Source: Actinomycetota bacterium
GTDB taxonomy: Bacteria > Actinomycetota > Acidimicrobiia > Spongiisociales > UBA4744
NCBI GenBank assembly: GCA_013152275.1
Contig: JAADGS010000090.1
Location: 1 to 64,000, forward strand
Direction of reading: 5' to 3'
Length of the DNA: 64,000 nucleotides
A program made the position numbers and the translations under genes. Positions 25,041 through 33,939 of the stretch are shown here, in pieces. Below the pieces are notes generated by a model. It saw nothing but the letters and a program-made list of their open reading frames with translations, was not told where the DNA came from and did not search any database. How positions within the stretch are numbered: position 1 is the stretch's first letter; every line of letters starts with the position of its first letter.

Positions 25041-26475
25041 CCCCCCCACCTCCCAATGGAACACCGGGAGGGCGCACGCCCCGAATGGCGATGAACCGGG
25101 TCCGCGTCAGATCCTCGTACGTGTAGCCGATGCCCTCCCTGCCGGCACCTGCGAGCCCGACTCCTCCGAACGGAACCACCGGTGGTCGATAGTTGTTCGT
25201 GCCGTTGATCACAACGCCACCGACCTCGAAGCGTTCCGCCGCGGCCAGCGCCCGCTCCAGATCGCCGGAGAAGACTGCAGCGGTGAGGGCCAGCCGCGAC
25301 GAGTTGACGATCTCGATCGATTCCTCCTCCGTGTCGAAGGGGATCACGGTGACGACGGGCCCGAAGATCTCATCATCGGCCACCACGTCGGCACCGGTCG
25401 GCACCGAGTCGAGCAGCGCCGGCCGGTACCACGCGTCCCTCGCCGACACCTCACCGCGCACAAGGGTCCCGCCCTGGGCAACGGCGTTCGCGACCTGGGC
25501 CGCAACCCGGGCTGCACTGCGGGCATCGATGAGTGGGCCAACCTCACTGCGCTCGTCGGTCGGGTCGCCGACGGTGACCGCCGCCAACGCCGCCTCCAGC
25601 CGCTCGGCAACCTCTGCGGCAACCGAACGGTGCACGACCAGTCGCTTGGTCGCCGCACACGCCTGACCGTTCATGAGCATCCGACCCCTCATCGTCTCGG
25701 ACACCACCAGGTCCAAATCGGCGTCATCGAACACGACGGCGGCACCGTTCCCGCCCAGCTCGAGGTGAAGCGGCCGCAGCATCCGGGCGGTCGCCTGTGC
25801 GACCGCCATTCCGGCTCCGACGCTTCCGGTGAGCGAGACGGCATCGACGCCTGGGGCTGCACAGAGGGCGGCACTGATTACACGGTCACCAGGGAGAACC
25901 GTCAGTACGCCCTCCGGCAGCCCCGCATCGATGAGGACCTGTGCGGTGGCGATGGTCGCCAGCGGGTTCTGTGGAGGCGGCTTGATCACCACCGTGTTGC
26001 CCGCAGCGAGCGCGGCCCCCGCTTTCTCGACGGTGAGCTCCACCGGAAAATTGAAAGGAATCACGCATGCCACGACCCCCAGAGGCACCCGCTCGACGAG
26101 AGTCAGGTCCCGCTCGCCGCCGGGCAGGGCCCCCGTGGGTGCCAGGTAGCCGGCATCGAACCGGCCCACATGAGCGTTTTCGTCGAGGAGAGCCGCTGCC
26201 CCCAAGACCTCCTTGCGGGCCTGGGTGATGACCTTGCCGCTCTCGCGGGCGTGAGCCGGTCCGAGTTCCCCGGCCCGCTCCTCGAGCAATGCAGAAGCCC
26301 GGGAGAGGACGGCCGCCCGCTCGTGTGGGGCAGCCCGCCGCCAGTCGCCGAACGCCCGCCTGGCAACGGCAACGGCACGGATGACGTCATCGGGAGTCGC
26401 CTCGCGGACCGAGCCGAGAACCACGCCGTCGGCAGGGGCGTGGATCACTCGCTCGGTACCCGAGGCGATCATCAT
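25033..26475 (-). CDS. NAD(P)-dependent aldehyde dehydrogenase
   Basis: 480 aa. Catalytic Glu is in HLELGGNGAAVVFDDADLD (E239) and Cys in MNGQACAATKRL (C273); VIPFNFPVELT and SLTGSVGAG bind the cofactor. The GQACAATKR wording is that of the glyceraldehyde/lactaldehyde/phosphonoacetaldehyde group rather than MmsA. It is the first gene of the 9-26 kb part of the minus-strand run, and the 26-bp motif shared with the hydantoinase promoter lies 62-87 bases upstream of its start. Confidence 0.9.
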   Translation of the reverse strand: MMIASGTERVIHAPADGVVLGSVREATPDDVIRAVAVARRAFGDWRRAAPHERAAVLSRASALLEERAGELGPAHARESGKVITQARKEVLGAAALLDENAHVGRFDAGYLAPTGALPGGERDLTLVERVPLGVVACVIPFNFPVELTVEKAGAALAAGNTVVIKPPPQNPLATIATAQVLIDAGLPEGVLTVLPGDRVISAALCAAPGVDAVSLTGSVGAGMAVAQATARMLRPLHLELGGNGAAVVFDDADLDLVVSETMRGRMLMNGQACAATKRLVVHRSVAAEVAERLEAALAAVTVGDPTDERSEVGPLIDARSAARVAAQVANAVAQGGTLVRGEVSARDAWYRPALLDSVPTGADVVADDEIFGPVVTVIPFDTEEESIEIVNSSRLALTAAVFSGDLERALAAAERFEVGGVVINGTNNYRPPVVPFGGVGLAGAGREGIGYTYEDLTRTRFIAIRGVRPPGVPLGGGGDG

Positions 26476-26774
26476 GGAGACGACCCTCGCTTACCTTGCC
26501 TGGAATTCGACCAACCGGCCATGCACCCCGCCGCTCTTGTCTCTAACAGAGACACAGTCTACAGGAACCAAACGCCGATTGCACGGCCCAGGCGGTGATT
26601 TCGTGCCGGAATGCTCACTTTGTCGAGAACGACGAACATACCCGACAAGCGCATCCGAAGGAGGGATCACCGCCGTCGACGGTGAAGTCTCCGATGGACG
26701 CACCGACCGCCCGGGGCTCTCCGGCCTGATCAACGATGGCGTTCACCTCCTGTGAGCACGATTCGGAGGGAGAT
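26476..26774. other. Intergenic control region between the two catabolic operons
   Basis: 299 bases separate the end of the upstream amidohydrolase from the aldehyde dehydrogenase start. It holds the shared motif at 26537-26562. No riboswitch fold or terminator with a T-run was recognised in the rest. Confidence 0.5.
26537..26562 (-). promoter_or_regulatory. Shared operator candidate, copy 1
   Basis: The + strand reads TTGTCTCTAACAGAGACA, then CAGTCTAC. TGTCTCT-AAC-AGAGACA is a perfect dyad. The 26-base block matches 38235-38260 at 23 positions, and both blocks precede leftward catabolic genes. It is likely the target of one regulator, possibly the GntR protein at 16 kb. Confidence 0.6.
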
Positions 26775-28109
26775 TCAGCCCAATCCGGCCGCGGTGATGA
26801 TTCTGCGGGCGATCGGACGGGAGCGCTCCACCGCCTCGACCGGGTCGACATGCACGATCCGGCCACCCACGACCGACCGGGTACCGGCGACCCAGACATC
26901 CTTGACCTCCGTGGGCCCGGCAGAGTAAACGATCGCTCCAAATGGATCGTGAACGTTGGCCAACGCCGGAGCCTCTCCATCGAAGACAACGAGATCGGCA
27001 GCCTTTCCGGGCTCGAGCGACCCGACCTCGTGATCCAGGCCGAGCGATCGAGCACCATCGATCGTTGCCATCGCAAACGCCTCGCCCGCCGAGAACGCGG
27101 TTGCCTGGAGCCGATCGACCCGCTGTAGCAGCACGGTCGTCTTGATCGCCTCGAGCATATCTTGGCGATCGTTGCTGGCGGGGCCGTCGACTCCCACACC
27201 CACCGCGACACCGAGCGCACGTAGCTCCGGCACCGGACACACTCCCGACGCCAAGATCATGTTCGACACCGGGTTGTGGGCCACGCCCACCCCGTGTTCG
27301 GCGAGAAGCTCGCGATCGTCGGCATCGACCCACACGCAATGAGCTGCGATGGTCGGCGCTGCGAACAGCCCCGAACGTGCGCAGTGCCCGATGGGTGAGA
27401 CGCCGTAGCGGGAACGGATGACGGTCACCTCTTCCCTGACTTCCTGAAGATGGATGTGCACGCCGTGTCCGCCCGACGTTGCAAGATCGACGCTCTCCGC
27501 GAACAACGCCTCGGACTGCGCGCCGAGGGCGGCGATCCCCACTCTGAAGCGGGACAGCCGGCTCTGTGCTGCGGCTTCGGCAAGGGCGGCGTGCTCTTCG
27601 AGGAGCACCGGGATCCTCACGCCTCTGATGTCGGCCGCCCCGAAGGACACGACACCACGCAGCCCCAGATCGTCGAGTGCACGCACCACGCCGGGTGTCA
27701 CCGGACGACCCTGCTGCGGGTCGCACACGAACATGTCATTGGCCATCGTGATCCCGCTTCGCAGCATCTGCATCCCGCCGATCAGCGTGCCGACGTAGGC
27801 GGCCTCGTCGTCGAGATGTGGGGCCACGGGTCCGATCAAGGCGTCGATCCACTCCCAGAGCGTGTACTGCTTGGCGATACCGGTGATGAGCGGCTCCGAG
27901 AAGTGCCCGTGGGTATTGATGAACCCCGGGGTGACCACATCGTGTGGCCCGCCGGCGACGACATCCTCGGGGAACCGTGCCCGAAGGTCCTTCCAGGTTC
28001 CGACCGCGTCGATCCTGTCGCCCAGGATCCTGACCGCCCCATCGGTGATCACCGCCGGTTCTGCCGCGGTCAACACATGACGCGCGCGGATCAGCGTCGC
28101 CTTCTTCAT
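26775..28109 (-). CDS. Metal-dependent amidohydrolase/deaminase, paralogue 2
   Basis: 444 aa from ATG 28109, chosen because it overlaps the permease stop as ATGA; an ATG 12 bases upstream is also possible. Zn ligands: HxH in INTHGHFSE (H67, H69), HIHLQEVREE, AHCVWVDADD and GVDGPASND. It belongs to the guanine/8-oxoguanine deaminase and chlorohydrolase (TrzN/AtzA) branch and is paralogous to the 19-kb enzyme. It is the last gene in the operon with the nucleoside-type importer, so a nucleobase-like substrate is likely. Confidence 0.88.
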   Translation of the reverse strand: MKKATLIRARHVLTAAEPAVITDGAVRILGDRIDAVGTWKDLRARFPEDVVAGGPHDVVTPGFINTHGHFSEPLITGIAKQYTLWEWIDALIGPVAPHLDDEAAYVGTLIGGMQMLRSGITMANDMFVCDPQQGRPVTPGVVRALDDLGLRGVVSFGAADIRGVRIPVLLEEHAALAEAAAQSRLSRFRVGIAALGAQSEALFAESVDLATSGGHGVHIHLQEVREEVTVIRSRYGVSPIGHCARSGLFAAPTIAAHCVWVDADDRELLAEHGVGVAHNPVSNMILASGVCPVPELRALGVAVGVGVDGPASNDRQDMLEAIKTTVLLQRVDRLQATAFSAGEAFAMATIDGARSLGLDHEVGSLEPGKAADLVVFDGEAPALANVHDPFGAIVYSAGPTEVKDVWVAGTRSVVGGRIVHVDPVEAVERSRPIARRIITAAGLG

Positions 28110-29047
28110 GTCTTCATCCACGGTCTGCCGAGCGCCGCGGGGGGCTTACCGCTGCGCGCCGCGACGGCGTAGGCGACCAGTGTCAGCACGAACGGGATCA
28201 TCAGCGTGATCTGGAATGGGATAGAGACGATACCGAGTGCCTGCACCCGCACCGCGATGGCATCTGCCGCCCCGAAGAACAGCGCGACGCCGATGGCCCA
28301 CATGGGGCGCCATCTCGTGACGATGACGAGAACGAGAGCGATGAAACCCGTCCCTCCCGTCATGTTCTCGATAAAGGTGAACAGCTGTGCGAGTGAGATC
28401 GCCCCGCCGCCGAGCCCGGCAAGGGCGCCGCACAGAAGCAGTGCCCCCCACCGGCTCCGGACGACCGACACGCCGACACTGTCGAGCGCATCCGGATCCT
28501 CGCCGGACGCACGCCAGCGAAGACCTGGCCTCGATCGGAACAGCACAAGGCTGAGGATGACCGCAATCGCCACGGCGAGATAGAAGAACGGCGACTGCTG
28601 AAACAGGACCTCGCCGAAGAACGGGATACCGGACAGGCCGGGGATGTTGATCGGCTCGAAATGGGCGACCTCCAACTGCTGGGTCGTACCAAACATCAGC
28701 CGTGACAAGTACGTGGTGAGCCCGAGAGCGCCGAGGTTGAGAGCGATCCCGCTCACGATCTGGTCACCCGCCCATCGGATGACCACCACACCATGAAGTG
28801 CTGCCACCGCCATCCCGCCGAGTGCGGCGGCCACGGCTCCGAGCCAAGGGTTACCGGTCACCTCCGCACCCACCACACCTGTGAAGGCGCCCATGAGCAT
28901 CATCCCCTCGAGGCCGATGTTGAGGATGCCGGCGCGTTCCGAGATCACCTCTCCGGTACCGGCAAAGATGATGGGTACCGCCAAACGCACGGCGCTGGCA
29001 AAGAAGGCGGTGGAGATGAACAGGTCGACGATGGTGTCCACGGTCAC
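28106..29047 (-). CDS. ABC transporter permease, nucleoside type (second permease)
   Basis: 313 aa. The BPD_transp_2 motif SERAGILNIGLEGMMLMGAF sits near residue 35, and GGAISLAQLF and later helices follow. This is the second permease of BMP-dependent nucleoside importers (NupQ/YufQ type). GTG 29047 overlaps the first permease's stop (GTGA) and its stop overlaps the amidohydrolase start. Confidence 0.9.
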   Translation of the reverse strand: MTVDTIVDLFISTAFFASAVRLAVPIIFAGTGEVISERAGILNIGLEGMMLMGAFTGVVGAEVTGNPWLGAVAAALGGMAVAALHGVVVIRWAGDQIVSGIALNLGALGLTTYLSRLMFGTTQQLEVAHFEPINIPGLSGIPFFGEVLFQQSPFFYLAVAIAVILSLVLFRSRPGLRWRASGEDPDALDSVGVSVVRSRWGALLLCGALAGLGGGAISLAQLFTFIENMTGGTGFIALVLVIVTRWRPMWAIGVALFFGAADAIAVRVQALGIVSIPFQITLMIPFVLTLVAYAVAARSGKPPAALGRPWMKT

Positions 29048-30141
29048 TCCTCCCCATCGGCGGCAAGTAACTCGCTGACGGCTCTTCGGCGCTTGATCCA
29101 CATGGACAGCCGCTCCGATCGGGCTATGACGAGTAGCAGAATGATGATGGCCTGGGCGATCAGGCTGGTGGCGGCCGGCACTTGGGCGATCCGCTCCATC
29201 GAGGAGGCACCGGCTTGCAGACCTCCGAACAGGAGAGCCGCTGCAACGACTCCGCCGGATCGCGCGTTTCCGACCAGTGCCACGGCAATGGCAGTGAACC
29301 CGTACCCGGGTGAGAAGAAGTCGCTGAGGCGGTATTGCGTTCCGGCCAGTTCCACGACACCGGCAAGCCCCGAGAGTCCACCGGCGATCACCATCGCAAG
29401 GATGGTGAGCCGGCGTACCGACATTCCCGCGAACTCGGCGACGTGCGGGTTGTCCCCGAGTGTGCGGAGCTGCAGCCCGAAGCGGGACCGCTCGAGGAGC
29501 ACGTACACGCCGATGGCGGCGACACCCGCGAGCACGATGCCGAACGGGATCGACAGGGGTCCGATCTCGAGGACCGGAAGACGGAATTGGACGGCGATCT
29601 CCTTGGACCAGGGGTATCCGCCGCCCGCCCGATCGCGCAGCGGCCCGTGGATGGCCCATCCGGCGAGCAAGATGCCGATCGCGTTCAGGAGGATCGTGGT
29701 GATGACCTCGTTCATGCCGAGGCGTGCTCGCATCCACCCCGGGGACCCGCCCCACACCACGCCGGCAGCCGCCCCCACGATGAGGATCATCATGACCGCG
29801 ACGAACGGGATGCCGATCGGAACTGCCTGGGAGATCGCTATGGCTGCGAGGGCCGCTACGTACAGCTGGCCATCTCCCCCGAGGTTGAACAGGCCCGCCC
29901 TGAGCCCGACGGCCACACCGAGGCCGATGAACATGAGAGGGATGGTCTGACGAAGCGTCTCCTCGAATGCTCGCGCGTCTCCCACGGCTCCCCTCGCGAG
30001 CGCAGGCAGCGCCTGGCCCAGATCGACGCCGCTCAGCGCGAGGAACGCGATGGACAGGCCGACGCCCAGGGCGACGATCGCAATGCTGACCGCTCGCTGG
30101 GAGGTCAGAAGGTTCGCGAGAGTGAAGCGGCGCGTGGTCAT
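29044..30141 (-). CDS. ABC transporter permease, nucleoside type (first permease)
   Basis: 365 aa. The first helix lies near residues 18-38; FIGLGVAVGLRAGLFNLGGDGQ is the family hallmark, and NEVITTILLNAIGILLAGW is typical of NupP/YufP. It overlaps the ATPase by four bases. With the double ATPase and BMP lipoprotein it forms a complete nucleoside or nucleobase importer. Confidence 0.92.
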   Translation of the reverse strand: MTTRRFTLANLLTSQRAVSIAIVALGVGLSIAFLALSGVDLGQALPALARGAVGDARAFEETLRQTIPLMFIGLGVAVGLRAGLFNLGGDGQLYVAALAAIAISQAVPIGIPFVAVMMILIVGAAAGVVWGGSPGWMRARLGMNEVITTILLNAIGILLAGWAIHGPLRDRAGGGYPWSKEIAVQFRLPVLEIGPLSIPFGIVLAGVAAIGVYVLLERSRFGLQLRTLGDNPHVAEFAGMSVRRLTILAMVIAGGLSGLAGVVELAGTQYRLSDFFSPGYGFTAIAVALVGNARSGGVVAAALLFGGLQAGASSMERIAQVPAATSLIAQAIIILLLVIARSERLSMWIKRRRAVSELLAADGEE

Positions 30142-31667
30142 GGCCGATCCAGCTTCTCACCGCTCATGAGCAGACCGATGCGCTGGTCGGCCCCATCACC
30201 CGGGATCACCTCGCCGACGATTCGGCCCGACGACATCACCAGGATCCGGTCCGCCACCGACAGGATCTCGTCGAGATCATACGACACGAACAACACTCCC
30301 CCTCCCCGACCCCGGACGGCGAGGAGTTGTTCGAGCACGAACCTGGCTGCGGCGATGTCGAGGCCCCGACACGGGTTCATGGCAATGACCAGCTCGGGTT
30401 CATCGCCGAGCTCGCGAGCCAGGACGGCCTTCTGCTGATTGCCTCCCGACAGCTCACCGGCCGGCTGGTCCGGTCCGGCGGCCCGCACGTCGAATCGCTC
30501 GAGGAGCGACACACATAGGCGATGTGCCTTCTGGCGATCGATCAATCCCTGGTGCACCAGGCCGCGCTGTCCCCAGCGTCCCAGATGCAGGTTCTCCCAG
30601 AGCGCCAGGCCGAGAGCCAAGCCGTGGCGATGCCGATCCTCCGGGATGCGAGCGATGGACGCCGACAGTCCGCGATTCCAGCATCTCGAACCGTCGCTGA
30701 ACCAGACCCCTCCCCCGTCGGCCTCACGTATCCCGCAGATCACCTCGATCAGCTCCCGCTGGCCGTTGCCATCCACGCCCGCGATGCCCACGATCTCGCC
30801 GGCCCGTACCTCCAGTTCGACGTCCTGCACCAAACGACGCTCACCGGAGATGTGCAGGCCTTCGATCCTCAGCAGCGGCCTCCCCACCGTCGCAGGAGGA
30901 GGATCGAAACCCGTCTCGATCCGCCGTCCGACCATGAACGTGACGAGCTCCTGGCGATCTGTGGCGGCAGTGTCGAGCGTCGCCACTTCGCGGCCATTCC
31001 GCAGAACCGTCACCCGGTCGCTCAACGCAAACACCTCGTCCAGCTTGTGTGTGATGAAAATGACGCTGAGTCCCGAAGTCCGGTACTCGCGCAGAGCGTC
31101 GAAGAGCACGTCACGCTCGAGTGGGGTGAGCGTGGCGGTCGGCTCGTCGAGGACCAGGAGCGTCACCTCCTGGGCCAGTACTCGCAGCAGGCTCACCCAC
31201 TGTCGTTGACCCACGGAGAGGTCGGCGACGACCGCGTCCGGATCGACGTTCCCCCCGAACCGACCCTCGACGTCCTTGACCACGGCCCGCACGGAATCCA
31301 TGGCGAGCCAGAAGTGATCGCCCATGGCGAGCGCGAAGTTCTCGGCGACCGTGAGCGCCGGGACGAGTCGATCGTGCTGATGCACCATGCCGATGCCCAA
31401 TGCGGCGGCCGCCTGCGGCGAAGCGATCTCGACACGCCGCCCTCGCCAGAAGATCGCGCCCGAGTTCGGTCGCGTGATCCCGTCGAGCACCCTCATCAAT
31501 GTGGTCTTGCCCGCCCCGTTCTCACCGAGGAGTGCGTGAATCTCCCCAGGTCGAACCGACAACGATGCGCCGTTCAGAGCGACGGTCGTCGCATACTGCT
31601 TCCGGATCCTCTCCAACCGGAGCAGGTCGGTGCCGCCGGAGGGCGTCCCACCCACCGGCGGCTCCAT
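30138..31667 (-). CDS. ABC transporter ATP-binding protein with two ABC domains
   Basis: 509 aa. Domain 1 has Walker A GENGAGKTTLM and Walker B LLVLDEPTATLT; domain 2 has the signature LSGGNQQKAVLARELG and a degenerate nucleotide site. This two-domain plan is that of sugar/nucleoside importers (NupO, RbsA-like). It lies between the BMP lipoprotein (23-base gap) and the first permease (4-base overlap). Confidence 0.93.
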   Translation of the reverse strand: MEPPVGGTPSGGTDLLRLERIRKQYATTVALNGASLSVRPGEIHALLGENGAGKTTLMRVLDGITRPNSGAIFWRGRRVEIASPQAAAALGIGMVHQHDRLVPALTVAENFALAMGDHFWLAMDSVRAVVKDVEGRFGGNVDPDAVVADLSVGQRQWVSLLRVLAQEVTLLVLDEPTATLTPLERDVLFDALREYRTSGLSVIFITHKLDEVFALSDRVTVLRNGREVATLDTAATDRQELVTFMVGRRIETGFDPPPATVGRPLLRIEGLHISGERRLVQDVELEVRAGEIVGIAGVDGNGQRELIEVICGIREADGGGVWFSDGSRCWNRGLSASIARIPEDRHRHGLALGLALWENLHLGRWGQRGLVHQGLIDRQKAHRLCVSLLERFDVRAAGPDQPAGELSGGNQQKAVLARELGDEPELVIAMNPCRGLDIAAARFVLEQLLAVRGRGGGVLFVSYDLDEILSVADRILVMSSGRIVGEVIPGDGADQRIGLLMSGEKLDRP

Positions 31668-31690
31668 GGCCTGCTGTCCAGCGAGACCGC

Positions 31691-32785
31691 TCAGCTCTGC
31701 GGCTCCGGAATGAACGGCACCTTGATGCTGCCGTCGACGATCGAAGCACTCGCTGCATCAACGGCCGCCTGGATCTTGCTTGCGAGCGCGTCATCAACAG
31801 CCCTGATCGGCGCGAGACGGAGCACGTCCGAATCAAGACCGAAGAAGCGCTGTTTGCCGCTGAACTTGCCGTTCACAATGTCACCCACTGCATCGACGAT
31901 GAGAGCACGCTGATCCACGATCTGGGACGTGATGACCGCCTCCGGTGCCACATCGTACTGGTCGCCACCCCAGCCGATAGCGTAAACACCTTCTTCCCGC
32001 GCCGCCTGGATGACGCCGATACCGGCGGCATCGGCTATCTGATACACGACGTCGACACCTTCCGAGATCATGGCCCGGGCGGTCTCCTTGCCCTTCTCGA
32101 CGTCGTCGAAGGTTCCGAGGTACGTGAGGGTCACCTTGATATCGGGGTTGACGGACTGCGCCCCGAGACGATATGCCTCCATCTGTGCGACGATGACCGG
32201 GAACTCGAAGCCGGCGATCCCACCGATCTGATCGGTTTTCGTTGCCATGGCGGCGACGATTCCGGCGAGGTAGGCGGCATCCTGGGACTCTGGCTGCAGA
32301 CCCTGCATGTTGGGACCGGACAGGTCATTGTTGTTGGTGACAAGGAAGATGGTCTCCGGATACTCCGGCGCAACCTTCTTGGCAATGTCTCCGAACTCGA
32401 ACCCCTGGCCGATCACGATGTCGTATCCGGCCGACGCATAGTCTTCGAACGCCTTCACGAACTCCGGCACCGGCGTCATCTCCGAGTACGCGGTCTTCGC
32501 ACCAAACTGCTTCTCGAGTATCGCCAGCGACTCGAAGGCCAGCTGGTTGAAGCCCTTGTCATTTGCCGAGCCCGGCAGGACCAGAGCCACCTTGATCGGC
32601 TCCGCCGCCGCGGTCGTCGTGGTTGCCTGTGTGGTCGACGACTGTGAGGCTGCGGTCGTCGTGGTTGCCTGTGTGGTCGACGACTGTGAGGCTGCGGTCG
32701 TCGCGGTGGTGCTACCCCCACAGGCCGCAGCCAGCAGGGCCATCGTCAGTAGTAGTCCGATCAAGTGTATCCATCGTCGTGTCAT
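31691..32785 (-). CDS. BMP family nucleoside-type binding lipoprotein
   Basis: 364 aa from ATG 32785 (AGAGGAAG upstream). Lipobox LLAAAC (Cys22) is followed by a low-complexity linker with an exact 14-residue repeat (AASQSSTTQATTTT twice). The Bmp domain begins IKVALVLPGSANDKGFNQLA, with YDIVIGQGFEFGD and LVTNNNDLSG typical of purine-nucleoside receptors. It is expected to be the extracellular receptor for the importer encoded next. An aromatic nucleoside or nucleobase-like ligand is likely but not shown. Confidence 0.92.
   Translation of the reverse strand: MTRRWIHLIGLLLTMALLAAACGGSTTATTAASQSSTTQATTTTAASQSSTTQATTTTAAAEPIKVALVLPGSANDKGFNQLAFESLAILEKQFGAKTAYSEMTPVPEFVKAFEDYASAGYDIVIGQGFEFGDIAKKVAPEYPETIFLVTNNNDLSGPNMQGLQPESQDAAYLAGIVAAMATKTDQIGGIAGFEFPVIVAQMEAYRLGAQSVNPDIKVTLTYLGTFDDVEKGKETARAMISEGVDVVYQIADAAGIGVIQAAREEGVYAIGWGGDQYDVAPEAVITSQIVDQRALIVDAVGDIVNGKFSGKQRFFGLDSDVLRLAPIRAVDDALASKIQAAVDAASASIVDGSIKVPFIPEPQS
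32610..32703. repeat. Exact 42-bp tandem repeat in lipoprotein linker
   Basis: Unit 1 (32610-32651) and unit 2 (32652-32693) are identical, and ten more matching bases follow. The length is a multiple of three, so changes in copy number would shorten or lengthen the linker by 14 residues without breaking the frame. Confidence 0.85.
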
Positions 32786-32921
32786 GAGTTGGCTTCCTCT
32801 CGTGCAGTCGGCCACCGATCGGCGGCACAACTTCGTCAGGGCCGGGCCTTCGATGGCCCGTCTTTCTCCTCACTTCTCTTCATCAGTACTTCCGCCCCGT
32901 CCGGCGGGTGGGTCACAGCCG

Positions 32922-33935
32922 TCACCTCCCTTCCAACCAGGCCGTCAAGTGGTCGAGTGCCTCCGGTAACCCGAGCGGGGTGTCGTTGCCATCGCCCCGG
33001 GCGTACACGGCGCGGACCGCACCCGGTGTCGCCGACCTGCCCTCGCGGGCCAGCCGCTTCGCGAGCGCCGCCTTCGCCTGGCCGAGTTGCTCCACCGTCG
33101 GCATGATCGTGACGACACCCGGCAACTGATCGAGCACGCCACGCAGCGCGATCGGGCCCTCCGGGCCCTTCCGGGTCATGGGAAGTCCCTCGGCCTTCCT
33201 CAGCGCCGCATCGGCCAGAAACGAGCGGTGGGTGAGCCCGGGTGATACCCAGGCGCCGATGCCTGCGTAGCGGTGCCTCACCCGTCGCAACGTGGCGGCG
33301 ATGATGTCGACGAGTCGGTTGTGCATCTCCACGTACGCAGCCCGCTCGTTGGGGCCCCATCGCCACTTCCCGTTACCGAGGTCGATGGCGGTGCAGTCGT
33401 CCCGCTCCGGCGACACCGAGGTGCCCCGCGCTTCGAACAAACCGGGGTCGTCGTAGCTGGTCGCCGGACTCTGCTCACCGCGCCACTCGTAGATGTACGG
33501 ATAGGGCACCATCGCCATGGGCTCGGACATGACGATCCGGTCCAGTGCCACGTCCCCTTTGCGCAGCGGTCCGACGTGCAGCAGCGCAGGATCCTCGTCC
33601 GGGTCGAGCACGGCGCGCAATGGAGCCGGCACCGCCAAGTCGCCCTCCGGCTCCCACCCCGCAGCAAGCAGCGCCCCGTTGATGGCCCGGTGCTCTCGGC
33701 TCGTGCTGTACGGCTTGTACTTGGTGCACGGCATGATGAGCGCCAACCGCCGGCCGCCTGCCTGTGGCGGCTCCCACTCGTGCATGAGGAATCGAACCCA
33801 CGCCTTCACCCTCGGGTGCTCGAGCGCATCCAGATTCGCCTGGGGAGAGTAGATGCACAGGGTCGGATCCAGCTCGAACGGAGCGCGGATCTTCCGCCGT
33901 GAATCGGCGAGACGATCGGCCGGCAGGAGACTCAT
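32922..33935 (-). CDS. DUF5591-like protein related to archaeosine synthase
   Basis: 337 aa, soluble. Residues 66-85 read LIMPCTKYKPYSTSREHRAI, matching the PCxxxKPYxxSxxH motif of the DUF5591 domain in archaeal tRNA-guanine transglycosylase relatives (ArcS), where it forms the site that modifies the 7-deazaguanine base. PLRKGDVALDRIVMSEPMAM also resembles that family. Here it stands alone, without TGT, PUA or radical-SAM domains, in an operon with DUF1989, enamidase and hydantoinase genes. A role on a deazapurine-like compound is possible but inferred. It starts four bases after the DUF1989 stop. Confidence 0.65.
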   Translation of the reverse strand: MSLLPADRLADSRRKIRAPFELDPTLCIYSPQANLDALEHPRVKAWVRFLMHEWEPPQAGGRRLALIMPCTKYKPYSTSREHRAINGALLAAGWEPEGDLAVPAPLRAVLDPDEDPALLHVGPLRKGDVALDRIVMSEPMAMVPYPYIYEWRGEQSPATSYDDPGLFEARGTSVSPERDDCTAIDLGNGKWRWGPNERAAYVEMHNRLVDIIAATLRRVRHRYAGIGAWVSPGLTHRSFLADAALRKAEGLPMTRKGPEGPIALRGVLDQLPGVVTIMPTVEQLGQAKAALAKRLAREGRSATPGAVRAVYARGDGNDTPLGLPEALDHLTAWLEGR

Positions 33936-33939
33936 CGGC

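Noticed and set aside
24538-26598. A 686-codon rightward open frame opposite the aldolase and aldehyde dehydrogenase genes
   Set aside because: It is antisense to two well-supported genes, shows Arg/Pro/Gly-rich composition without motifs, and is a normal by-product of high-GC coding sequence.
26491-26733. An 80-codon leftward ORF just upstream of the aldehyde dehydrogenase
   Set aside because: Its ribosome-binding site is 12 bases from a TTG start, it has no recognisable motif, and it runs through the conserved operator block.
32820-32921. A GGGCC/GGCCC hairpin as terminator of the DUF5591-like gene
   Set aside because: The T-rich side lies in the rightward direction, opposite to transcription of both flanking genes.
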